Shown here piece after piece: positions 40,168-46,272 of a stretch of DNA of 46,272 nucleotides. Source of the DNA: an uncultured Clostridia bacterium (GTDB taxonomy: Bacteria; Bacillota; Clostridia; Christensenellales; Borkfalkiaceae); the NCBI GenBank assembly GCA_944354265.1, contig CALVPX010000009.1:1-46272 (forward strand), in the 5' to 3' direction. A program made the position numbers and the translations under genes. A model generated the notes under the pieces. It saw only the letters and a program-made list of their open reading frames with translations. It made no database searches and was not told the origin of the DNA. Each line of letters begins with the position of its first letter. The stretch's first letter is position 1.

Positions 40168-40242
40168 TTTGCCGTTTACTGTAAATTTTGGCTTTAATTT
40201 CCCAAAAATCGGCAGGCTATTGTGATAATTTTGTGATAACGC

Positions 40243-40272
40243 TTGACAATACCATGCAATAAAGCGTATACT
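40243..40272 (+). promoter_or_regulatory. promoter of the secreted/membrane gene pair
   Basis: TTGACA (40243-40248), 18-bp spacer, TATACT (40267-40272). Confidence 0.7.
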
Positions 40273-40317
40273 TAAACAAATAGAAAATATAATTAAACTA
40301 ATTAAAGGAGGAGAAAA

Positions 40318-41496
40318 ATGAAAAAGACGATTTGTTTGCTTGCCTTTGCGGCGGCATTTGTCATCGCCGGCGGCATAATCGGAGTGCGCGTCGACACCGT
40401 CACCGCGGGTCAGGGCAACGGCACTGACCTTCAGGTCGGCACTCAGGAAGAATTGTCCGACCTCGTCCGCTCCATTCCGTCTGCGTCAGATTATTATTCG
40501 CGCATTGATGGCGGCGCTGTTGCATTGTCCTCTGCGGGCGAAGTCGGGGTGGCAGACGGCAATTACGACTTTTCAAACCTCACGGTGCAGACGAGCGACT
40601 ACTATTCAATGAGCGCGGACGACAATTTGATTTCCGTAAGGCGCAGCCTCAACGCCTATTTTACCCCCGACTGCGTCCTCTACGACGGCGACATCTCTAT
40701 GATCACAAGCACCGAAGCGGGCACAGTCTACGACGACGTGCACGACCGCCTTCTCAACTGCACGGTCACAACCAATATAAAGGAAACTTATTCGCTCTAT
40801 ATCTCGGCCGACCTCGTGCTCGTCAAGTTCGATAACGTCGAATATTCCTACGATTTCCGCTACGAAACCGAGTCGGGCACACAGGTAAACTTCACTCCCG
40901 AAGATGACCCCGTCGATTCGGCAGAGCGCATGCTCGACGCCGTCTTGGACGATTTCAAGAACAATTACGGCGAGTGGATAAGGCTCAACATGGACGAGAA
41001 CGACTTCCCCGAGTGGCTCAATGAAGGGGCGGATCTGACGGAGGAACAGCAGACTGAAGCTGTGGTGTTCATGTCGGCGTACACGCTCAGTTATACGCTC
41101 GTTGAACAGCTCGTTCAGGTCAACGACAGCAACGAGATGTTCATTGACGACATAAATAATATTCTCAATCTCGACGAAAACTGCTTTGATACCTCATACG
41201 GCCTCAGCATGCTCAACGACAGGGGCAGACAGACGGTTTCGCTCAGCAATCTCACGCGCAACGTAAAGTTTATATACGACCTCACCAATCCTCAGGCGCC
41301 CGAAATCAGCTGCCGCGACAGCTATAATGTCCCTGAAGTGGGCGCTTCGTTTGAGTACAGTCAGAATGTGACCTTCCGCTATATCGGCAACACGGTCGTC
41401 AACGTGCACGAAGACAGGCACTATAATACGCTCTACAACGTATTCGGCGACACCCTGCGCCGCATTATAAACGAAGCGGCGGAACAATCGCTTTAA
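40318..41496 (+). CDS. hypothetical exported protein, 392 residues
   Basis: Family not recognised. Residues 1-30 are a signal peptide or membrane anchor (MKKTICLLAFAAAFVIAGGIIGVRV). No lipobox Cys follows the hydrophobic stretch. The exterior part is acidic, rich in Asp, Ser, Tyr and Asn, with a beta-rich central segment (YSLYISADLVLVKFDNVEYSYDFRYE) and a helical stretch near residues 200-270. SD AAAGGAGG is perfect. It lies 12 bases before a multi-spanning membrane protein with its own strong SD, so the two are probably made together and may form an envelope complex. Confidence 0.8.
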   Translation: MKKTICLLAFAAAFVIAGGIIGVRVDTVTAGQGNGTDLQVGTQEELSDLVRSIPSASDYYSRIDGGAVALSSAGEVGVADGNYDFSNLTVQTSDYYSMSADDNLISVRRSLNAYFTPDCVLYDGDISMITSTEAGTVYDDVHDRLLNCTVTTNIKETYSLYISADLVLVKFDNVEYSYDFRYETESGTQVNFTPEDDPVDSAERMLDAVLDDFKNNYGEWIRLNMDENDFPEWLNEGADLTEEQQTEAVVFMSAYTLSYTLVEQLVQVNDSNEMFIDDINNILNLDENCFDTSYGLSMLNDRGRQTVSLSNLTRNVKFIYDLTNPQAPEISCRDSYNVPEVGASFEYSQNVTFRYIGNTVVNVHEDRHYNTLYNVFGDTLRRIINEAAEQSL

Positions 41497-41508
41497 GGAG
41501 GTGCTGAA

Positions 41509-42582
41509 ATGGACGAAACTTATATGCAGAACGTAGATAACGTCTCCAAGCCCAAAAATACAGATGTCAATGCGCCAAGCATGCTCTACAATATTCTCGG
41601 GCTCATACTCGCCATATTTTATGTGGTGGCAATATTCATCCTGCTCATTCTGTTCAACAGCGGCGCCCTGTATGCCTTCGACGTGGAAATAAACGCCCTC
41701 GGCGTTGTGGCTTACATAATTAAATTGACGGCGGGCATTGCGTCCATAGCCGACCTCGTATACGCGGCTGTGATCTGCGCCATTGCGCTCTCGTGGGCGA
41801 TAATAACTATTGTGCTCGTTGTCAAGCTCATAATCGCCTTTATAGGCATCTTTCCGCTGTTCAAGTTCGAAACGACTTACAGGGACGAAAAAGTCAAACT
41901 CGGCAAGGCCTGCAGAAGGGCATGCTCGTGCTATGGCGAAGTGCTCGTCTTAATGCTCATCTGCCGCCTTACAAACAACGCAGGCTTCACGGGCCCCGCA
42001 ATCGGCATAATAATCATGGCGGCCGTCGTCTACGGAATATCATTCGCTTTCTTCACTTTCTTCAAGTCCTTCAACAGGATATACAGAACGTTCGATTGGA
42101 AAGTGTTCGTCGTCGACCTCGCCCGCAACGTAGTCATGCTTGCAATAATCATTCTGCTCATAGCGGCCTGCTTCAAGCCTTGGTTGGCGATCATCAACAA
42201 CAACTATATAGATTTCATGTACCTTGTGCGCGCAGGCGGAGTCAATTTTGAAATGATATGCGATTACTTCATCGTGCCCATTCTTAACTTCGCCATAGCT
42301 TCGGCAGCAATCAAAGCGCTCGGCAAGTATGTCGGCTATTACATACTCAACAACGGCAGCGGCGGGGTCAGCTTCTCGCTGAGGAGCAGGTTCATCGCCG
42401 TCATCGTGTTAGCCGTCATAGTCATTGTGTTCGAGTGCCTGTTTGCCTTCCTTACCGCCTCGTTCTCGACAGATTTCCTGATATCGCTCATCGTCGATAA
42501 CTACCTCGGAATACTGCTCATAAGCATTGCGGGCATACTCTGTGCGCTTGCGCCTAGCCCCGTTTCAGGCATAAATCAGTAA
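41509..42582 (+). CDS. hypothetical multi-spanning membrane protein, 357 residues
   Basis: Family not recognised. A soluble N-terminus of about 24 residues (MDETYMQNVDNVSKPKNTDVN) is followed by seven or eight hydrophobic segments, including LGLILAIFYVVAIFILLILF at 31-50, IITIVLVVKLIIAFIGIF near 100 and FIAVIVLAVIVIVFECLFAF near 300. No transporter or enzyme motif is visible. SD TAAGGAGGTG precedes the ATG. It forms an operon with the exported protein upstream, and a hairpin follows. Confidence 0.8.
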   Translation: MDETYMQNVDNVSKPKNTDVNAPSMLYNILGLILAIFYVVAIFILLILFNSGALYAFDVEINALGVVAYIIKLTAGIASIADLVYAAVICAIALSWAIITIVLVVKLIIAFIGIFPLFKFETTYRDEKVKLGKACRRACSCYGEVLVLMLICRLTNNAGFTGPAIGIIIMAAVVYGISFAFFTFFKSFNRIYRTFDWKVFVVDLARNVVMLAIIILLIAACFKPWLAIINNNYIDFMYLVRAGGVNFEMICDYFIVPILNFAIASAAIKALGKYVGYYILNNGSGGVSFSLRSRFIAVIVLAVIVIVFECLFAFLTASFSTDFLISLIVDNYLGILLISIAGILCALAPSPVSGINQ

Positions 42583-42607
42583 CATTAATCTCCGTAAAGT
42601 TCAACTG

Positions 42608-42637
42608 CGGCGGCGGACACATGTCCGCCGCCGCAGT
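42608..42637. terminator. GGACACATGTCC palindrome, copy 2
   Basis: GCGGCGGCGGACA-ca-TGTCCGCCGCCGC followed by AGTATTTTT. Terminates the gene pair; the convergent gene also ends here. Confidence 0.75.
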
Positions 42638-42644
42638 ATTTTTG

Positions 42645-43214
42645 TTATCTCTTATCCTTTTGTTTCAGAAGGCCTGTTATCGAACAAATATCAAATATAA
42701 CAAATGCCCCGACAATGCTTCCCCAAACAATGATATATGTCTTTGCCTGATTTTCGGCAGTCAGTCTGATTTCAACATAATTTTCCTGCCCTTCGTCAAA
42801 GGGTATAATTTCTCTTCCGTTATATGCAAGTGCAACAATGGGATAAGACCAACCGTCTCCCAAGTACGCGCTTGCAGAGGTTATTGACAAAAGCGCGTCT
42901 GTTTGCAATAAATCTTCTATGCCGTTTTCTATCGCCAAATCGCAATTTTTTCCGTCTATACTGAAATCATCGTAGAAATGACTTTGCGTGTGTTCAAAGG
43001 TTATCTGAATGTCATCTTCGCCGATAGAAAAGGATTGTATGGTGCAGTCAAAGGTAGTATAATTTGCAGCGTCTGAGTAGTATTGAACGCTCCCAATGTC
43101 CGGAGCATAAAAGATTAGCCAAAATATCAAGGGGAACAACGACAAAAGAATGCAGACAGACCAAATTATAGTCAGAATTTTACAAGCCTTTTTGGCTTTT
43201 TTTGTTGAATTCAT
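42645..43214 (-). CDS. hypothetical membrane protein, DUF3592-like topology
   Basis: A 189-residue protein with a hydrophobic helix near the N-terminus (ILTIIWSVCILLSLFPLIFWLIF) and another near the C-terminus (YIIVWGSIVGAFVIFDICSI), enclosing an outer domain of about 120 residues (FDCTIQSFSIGEDDIQITFEH). This two-helix-plus-loop pattern is seen in DUF3592-type membrane proteins. The function is unknown. The gene is more AT-rich than the operon before it. No strong SD. Confidence 0.7.
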   Translation of the reverse strand: MNSTKKAKKACKILTIIWSVCILLSLFPLIFWLIFYAPDIGSVQYYSDAANYTTFDCTIQSFSIGEDDIQITFEHTQSHFYDDFSIDGKNCDLAIENGIEDLLQTDALLSITSASAYLGDGWSYPIVALAYNGREIIPFDEGQENYVEIRLTAENQAKTYIIVWGSIVGAFVIFDICSITGLLKQKDKR

Positions 43215-43295
43215 TCTGCTTGCTTCTTCAATGCGTAAAATAACATTCGATTATTTTAATTATTATACAGCAAATGGCCTATAAAGTAAAATAAA

Positions 43296-43336
43296 TAAGC
43301 GCACTACGCCTTGTAAATCAGGAGTAGTGCGCCATG
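43296..43336. terminator. hairpin upstream of the DUF3592-like gene
   Basis: GCGCACTACGCC-...-GGAGTAGTGCGC. A possible terminator for transcripts from the XRE gene side; there is no long T-run. Confidence 0.5.
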
Positions 43337-43386
43337 CTTTAACCATAGAGCCGTTTAAATAATGTCACGGCAATTTTCCTTGCCTA

Positions 43387-43461
43387 TTAATAGTTAGTGC
43401 TCTTAATTTCAAAGTATGCCTGAGGATGAGCGCATACGGGGCAGACTGCGGGGGCTGACAC
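43387..43461 (-). pseudogene. 3' remnant of a rubrerythrin gene
   Basis: On the minus strand this reads [23 protein letters not shown]-stop. It matches the last 24 codons of the intact rubrerythrin at 44836-45384 ([23 protein letters not shown]) apart from a few changes. Nothing matching the rest of the gene lies upstream: the homology stops where the palindrome GACACATGTC begins. It is therefore a decayed duplicate, or the debris of a rearrangement at the hairpin. Confidence 0.85.
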
Positions 43462-43480
43462 ATGTCCGCCCCCGCAGTAT
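43450..43480. repeat. GACACATGTC palindrome, copy 3
   Basis: GCGGGGGCTGACA-ca-TGTCCGCCCCCGC followed by AGTATTTTT. Its left arm is also the start of the rubrerythrin remnant. It probably terminates the XRE gene. Confidence 0.65.
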
Positions 43481-43493
43481 TTTTATGCAAATG

Positions 43494-43736
43494 TCATTCA
43501 ACTTCAAGATTGTCGTAATCAAATATTTCGTCGTTTAAAAATTCCTGCAAAGTCATTCCGAATCCGTGGGCAAGCATAATTACCGTGCTCAAGGTCACGG
43601 TTTTGTTCCGTCCGTTCATTATGCAGGCCATGCTTCCGTGCTGAATGCCCGAGCTCTGCTCCAACCGATATTGTGTCATCTGCTTTTGAATCAATAATGC
43701 AGATATTCTTTTTGCAACGGCGTCATTAACCGTCAA
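43494..43736 (-). CDS. XRE-family helix-turn-helix regulator
   Basis: An 80-residue Cro/CI-type repressor: AKRISALLIQKQMTQYRLEQSS then GSMACIMNGRNKTVTLSTVIMLAHGFGMTLQEFLND. It consists of little more than the DNA-binding domain. The start is TTG at 43736, preceded seven bases upstream by AAGGGGGC; no ATG fits. It is divergent from the SLOG-like gene with two palindromic sites between them, so it probably represses both itself and the neighbour. Confidence 0.88.
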   Translation of the reverse strand: MTVNDAVAKRISALLIQKQMTQYRLEQSSGIQHGSMACIMNGRNKTVTLSTVIMLAHGFGMTLQEFLNDEIFDYDNLEVE

Positions 43737-43753
43737 ATGAAATGCCCCCTTAA

Positions 43754-43767
43754 GTAGATATATCTAC
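43754..43767. promoter_or_regulatory. operator O1, palindrome GTAGATATATCTAC
   Basis: A perfect 14-bp palindrome overlapping the likely -10 region of the XRE promoter (minus strand TTGCTT, 17 bp, TATGTA). Confidence 0.65.
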
Positions 43768-43800
43768 ATACAGTCTACCAAATTGATAAGCAAAATATAT

Positions 43801-43814
43801 GTAGGTATGCCTAC
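43801..43814. promoter_or_regulatory. operator O2, palindrome GTAGGTATGCCTAC
   Basis: A near-perfect relative of O1 with the same GTAG...CTAC ends, lying just before the -35 of the divergent plus-strand promoter. Spacing to O1 is 47 bp centre to centre. Confidence 0.65.
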
Positions 43815-43821
43815 CTATTGC

Positions 43822-43850
43822 TTGCCAAATTAAAGTCACTTTACTATAAT
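43822..43850 (+). promoter_or_regulatory. promoter of the SLOG-like gene
   Basis: TTGCCA (43822-43827), 17-bp spacer, TATAAT (43845-43850). Confidence 0.7.
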
Positions 43851-43878
43851 AATAAATGACGATAAATATGGGGGCATT

Positions 43879-44328
43879 ATGATAATTTCTTTTTGCGGAC
43901 ACAGTGATTTTTGTGGCGACTTGACAGTGGCTAAAAAAGTAAAAGAACTTATTATCTCATTTGCGGAAATCAATAAAATTGTTTATTGCTATACCGGAGG
44001 ATATGGAGCTTTTGACAATTTTGTTGCGAGCTGTATCAGCGAGGCACAGGCAGTTCGAAACAATATTAAAAATTGTTTGGTTATTCCATATATTTCAGAT
44101 TGGTTCATGAATAAGATCAAAAATCATGTAAGTATGTATGATGAAGTCATTTATCCGCCTATTGAGGGAGTACCTCCAAAGTATGCTATTATTCGCCGCA
44201 ATGAATGGATGGTTGATAAATCAGATTTATTGATTGCATATGTAAAACACGGATGGGGTGGTGCGGCAAGAATGTATCAGTACGCAAAAAGGCGGGGAGT
44301 AAAAATAATAGCGCTTTTTGGGGAGTAA
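43879..44328 (+). CDS. SLOG/YpsA-like Rossmann-fold protein
   Basis: A 149-residue protein. It opens MIISFCGHSDFCGD with a Rossmann-type strand, and has VYCYTGGYGAFDNFVAS near residue 42 and SDLLIAYVKHGWGGAARMYQYAKRRGVKII near residue 114. A GGYG loop and a late strand-helix pair resemble the SLOG superfamily (DprA, LOG, DUF1273/YpsA), which bind nucleotides. Some SLOG proteins sense nucleotide signals in defence systems. There is no other domain here, so its partner or output is unknown. SD GGGGGC, ATG 43879. It is divergent from an XRE gene with shared operators. Confidence 0.75.
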   Translation: MIISFCGHSDFCGDLTVAKKVKELIISFAEINKIVYCYTGGYGAFDNFVASCISEAQAVRNNIKNCLVIPYISDWFMNKIKNHVSMYDEVIYPPIEGVPPKYAIIRRNEWMVDKSDLLIAYVKHGWGGAARMYQYAKRRGVKIIALFGE

Positions 44329-44363
44329 ATTTAATCAGTAATTATATAAGTGAAATTAAATAA

Positions 44364-44397
44364 GTGCGGCGCGGGATTAAAATCCCGCGCCGCACTT
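44364..44397. terminator. bidirectional GC hairpin
   Basis: GTGCGGCGCGGGATT-aa-AATCCCGCGCCGCAC after the SLOG-like gene. Confidence 0.7.
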
Positions 44398-44406
44398 TGA
44401 TATTAA

Positions 44407-44582
44407 CGTATTTTGACTTCGTTTGGGGGACTCCTCCTCGTCGGGGCAAACCTCGCTCTATGCAAGCCGTGAATACACGCCTTGCAACTTTGCTCTGTTG
44501 CCCCTCCTCTTTCGCGCAAATACTACAGTTTTGCGCGAGTGCGTAGGTTTATTTAATGTGCCCCCGGTCGAAATGACAAAGG
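44407..44582. repeat. interrupted TGTCATTTCGAC-family repeat
   Basis: TTTTGACTTCGTTTGGGGGACTCC at the left and CCCCGGTCGAAATGACA at the right are the two halves of the element, separated by about 130 bp with hairpin GCGCAAATACTACAGTTTTGCGC. It appears to be a copy disrupted by an insertion. Confidence 0.55.
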
Positions 44583-44588
44583 AGGAGC

Positions 44589-44836
44589 ACCTTCCAAACT
44601 TAACGGCAAATCGCAAGCCGCCCCAAGGCGAGGTTTGCGTTAATAAAATAATTAACGTCGCAAGGCGGATTCATTCCGCCGTCAGCGGCCACAATTTGCG
44701 CATACCTGCGGCTCACCTGAAGTGAATTTGCGCGATTATATAAAGGAGTGCCCTTATAAATCGCGCAAAGAGAAGCGGAGCTTCTAAGCTAACGGCAAGT
44801 CGCCGGCGTCGCTAGCCAAGACTTGCGTTAATTTTT
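44589..44836 (-). repeat. TTAACG multi-hairpin element, copy E plus a second partial copy
   Basis: On the minus strand: TTAACGCAAGTCTTGGC, CTTGCCGTTAGC, GCGCGATTTATAAGGG with TATAATCGCGC, then GCCGCAGGTATGCGCAAATTGTGG, ending CGACGTTAATTA. A further partial TTAACGCAAACCTCGCC...TTGCCGTTAAG follows at 44589-44644. Two elements lie end to end. Confidence 0.7.
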
Positions 44837-45384
44837 TAGTAGTTTTCCTTTCTGACTTCAAAGTATGCCTGAGGATGAGCGCATACGGGGCAAACGGCGG
44901 GGGCAGAGGTGCCAACCACTATGTGTCCGCAGTTTCTGCATTCCCAAATCTGAACGCCCGCTTTTTCGAACACGCTCTTTGTTTCAACGTTCTTCAAAAG
45001 TGCGCGGTAGCGCTCCTCATGCGTCTTTTCAATGGCGGCAACACCGCGGAACTGTGCGGCGAGAGCGGTGAAACCCTCTTCTTCGGCTTCCTTTGCCATT
45101 CTGTCGTACATGTCCGTCCATTCGTAGTTTTCGCCTTCGGCAGCCGCCAAAAGGTTCTCCTCAACCGTGCCAATGCCGCCGAGGTGCTTGAACCACAGTT
45201 TTGCGTGCTCCTTTTCGTTGTCGGCAGTCTTTAAAAATAATTCGGCTATCTGCTCATAGCCCGCCTTTTTAGCGACAGATGCAAAGTAGGTGTACTTGTT
45301 CCTCGCTTGGCTTTCGCCTGCAAATGCTTCCCAAAGATTCTTTTCGGTCTTTGTGCCTGCATAAATGTTCTTCTTTTCCGCCAT
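44836..45384 (-). CDS. rbr: rubrerythrin
   Basis: A 182-residue diiron/rubredoxin protein that reduces peroxide in anaerobes. The ferritin-like domain shows [17 protein letters not shown] near residue 19 and [16 protein letters not shown] near 56, with EE near 95 and EKTHEERY near 122. The C-terminal rubredoxin-like domain has two CxxC pairs, CRNCGH near 152 and CPVC near 168. SD AAAGGAGAAAA lies before the ATG. A broken copy of its 3' end is at 43387-43461. The downstream repeats overlap its end region. Confidence 0.96.
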   Translation of the reverse strand: MAEKKNIYAGTKTEKNLWEAFAGESQARNKYTYFASVAKKAGYEQIAELFLKTADNEKEHAKLWFKHLGGIGTVEENLLAAAEGENYEWTDMYDRMAKEAEEEGFTALAAQFRGVAAIEKTHEERYRALLKNVETKSVFEKAGVQIWECRNCGHIVVGTSAPAVCPVCAHPQAYFEVRKENY

Positions 45385-45500
45385 AGTTTTTCTCCTTTAT
45401 TTATTAAGATTAAATCTTAATTATTGATTATATGATATCACTAATTTTAAATAATGTCAAGGGGTAAATTAAAAAAAGTTGAAAAAAGTTGAAGAGAGCA

Positions 45501-45535
45501 GGCGGGCGCGGGGCATTCAGCCCCGCGCCCGCCTG
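45501..45535. terminator. GC hairpin upstream of rubrerythrin
   Basis: GGCGGGCGCGGGGC-attca-GCCCCGCGCCCGCC. No long T-run; it insulates rubrerythrin from the T-box side. Confidence 0.6.
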
Positions 45536-45585
45536 CCAAAATTTAAAAGGTGTTCCCGAAATGTGTTTAATTTATATTCTAACCC

Positions 45586-45762
45586 TGTCATCTTGAGCGA
45601 AAAGCGGAGTGTGCGACGCCTGAAGTCGGGCTAGGAGGCGAAGCCGACGACGCTCTGCCGAGGGGACCCCTTCAGGGGTTTCGGCAGTAGGATCTTGTTT
45701 GGTTATAATCGAGCAAGATACATTCGACTGCGGCACTTCGTGCCTCTGCTCAGTATGACGTT
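45586..45762. repeat. TGTCATCTTGAGCG repeat with an inserted hairpin
   Basis: GTCATCTTGAGCGAAAAGCGG at the left and GAGCAAGATACATTCGACTGC...CTCAGTATGACG at the right match the element at 24981. Between them sits an inserted arm with CTGCCGAGGGGACCCCTTCAGGGGTTTCGGCAG. From 45763 to 45892 I see only AT-rich sequence. Confidence 0.7.
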
Positions 45763-45892
45763 GAGGCGCAATTATTTAATATACACGCTGATTAAAGCCT
45801 CCGCGTGTTTCCACAAATTGCATAAAATGGTGATTTTTATACAGTTATTCAATAAATTTTATTTTTTATGCAAAAAATATTTACAAAACTAT

Positions 45893-45920
45893 TGACAAAT
45901 GAATATAATGGTGTTAAAAT
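45893..45920 (+). promoter_or_regulatory. promoter of the T-box transcript
   Basis: TTGACA (45893-45898), 16-bp spacer, TAAAAT (45915-45920). A TATAAT at 45904 is too close to the -35 to pair with it. Confidence 0.65.
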
Positions 45921-45954
45921 ATATTTAATTTAATACTTTACCTTAATAAAGCAA

Positions 45955-46201
45955 ACCTGTGATGCAGAAAAAAGGCGGGGTGCAATCTTTTAAAGCGAGC
46001 GCGCGGCGGTGAAAGGCGCGCAGAGGTTCCCGAGTAATATGGACTGCGGAGGGCGGTATAAATTGCCGACGTCCGCCACGGCGTTATCGTGGCAGGGAAT
46101 GTTTGTTCCCGCAAAGAGGGTCTTTTTTTCAAAGACTGAATCAAGGTGGCACCGCGTAAGAATTATACGCCCTTGGCTTATTTTAGCCAAGGGCATTTTT
46201 T
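45955..46201 (+). promoter_or_regulatory. T-box leader, downstream gene outside the window
   Basis: The diagnostic T-box AAGGTGGCACCGCG is at 46143-46156, followed by a terminator GCCCTTGGCT-tatttt-AGCCAAGGGC and TTTTTT (46169-46201). The T-box sequence can pair as an antiterminator when uncharged tRNA binds. Stem I features upstream fit: AAAGCGAGC (AG bulge), GGCGGTGAAAGGC (loop), and the GAGTAA...GGACTGCGG region. I could not assign the specifier codon with confidence, so the amino acid is unknown. The controlled gene, probably a tRNA synthetase or amino acid gene, starts beyond base 46272. Confidence 0.85.
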
Positions 46202-46215
46202 ATTGTATAACGAAA

Positions 46216-46238
46216 ACCACACGCTGAGCGTGTGGTCA
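46216..46238. repeat. small hairpin after the T-box terminator
   Basis: ACCACACGC-tga-GCGTGTGGT. It lies in the transcribed leader of the downstream gene. The remaining 34 bases show no start codon with an SD. Confidence 0.5.
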
Positions 46239-46272
46239 GTAAAAAAGCGGAAGCGTTGCAAATAAAAACCTC

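Overview
This window comes from an anaerobic Clostridia-type member of the Bacillota (Firmicutes), probably a gut genome. The reasons are the cluster ylxM-ffh-rpsP-khpA-rimM-trmD followed by rbgA-rnhB-yraN, the pairs yifB-dprA and topA-trmFO-hslU, strong AGGAGG ribosome binding sites, TTGACA-17-TATAAT promoters, a T-box leader, a rubrerythrin, and no outer-membrane genes. Coding DNA is fairly GC-rich. The spaces between genes are AT-rich and packed with palindromes and dispersed repeats. This placement is inference; I saw no rRNA or tRNA gene.

Layout. 121-4488: a 1455-residue secreted beta-helix-like protein. 4489-5965: a structured small RNA, repeats, and a first candidate type I toxin-antitoxin (TA) locus. 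5966-8362: a two-gene chromate-transporter (CHR) operon and a divergent LysR regulator; the first CHR gene carries intergenic repeat DNA as its 3' end. 8476-18776: metabolic and transport genes (Ca2+ P-type ATPase, GltD-like oxidoreductase, HIT protein, MATE exporter, KDG-kinase-like sugar kinase, hydroxyacid dehydrogenase, nitroreductase). 18942-19516: a large RNA of about 575 nt with its own strong promoter and no recognised family. 19905-31014: two small hypotheticals, then the translation and SRP cluster, rplS, yifB and dprA. 31465-38201: topA-trmFO-hslU, then hisS-trx. 38285-38613: a second copy of the TA-like locus. 38765-44328: glyA, a secreted/membrane protein pair, a membrane hypothetical, and a divergent XRE-regulator/SLOG-like pair. 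44836-45384: rubrerythrin, with a broken remnant of its 3' end at 43387-43461. 45893-46201: a T-box leader whose gene lies beyond the window.

The most notable discovery candidate is the pair of loci at 5573-5907 and 38285-38613. Each encodes a 34-39 residue hydrophobic peptide with a perfect Shine-Dalgarno (SD) that is paired into a 7-bp hairpin. Each has a convergent antisense RNA with its own consensus promoter, and the two transcripts share a bidirectional terminator. Leader, start region and antisense 5' end are conserved between the loci while the peptide bodies have diverged. Each locus is also bracketed by two copies of one GC-rich palindrome that differs between the loci. This is the architecture of a type I TA system, with a peptide I cannot place in a known toxin family.

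Other unusual points are the large RNA at 18942, the repeat-encoded ChrA tail, an HslU without adjacent HslV and without the usual HslV-docking C-terminus, several dispersed palindromic repeat families (one threaded through the ffh-rpsP-khpA-trmD-rplS region), and three genes whose promoters predict leaderless or nearly leaderless mRNAs.
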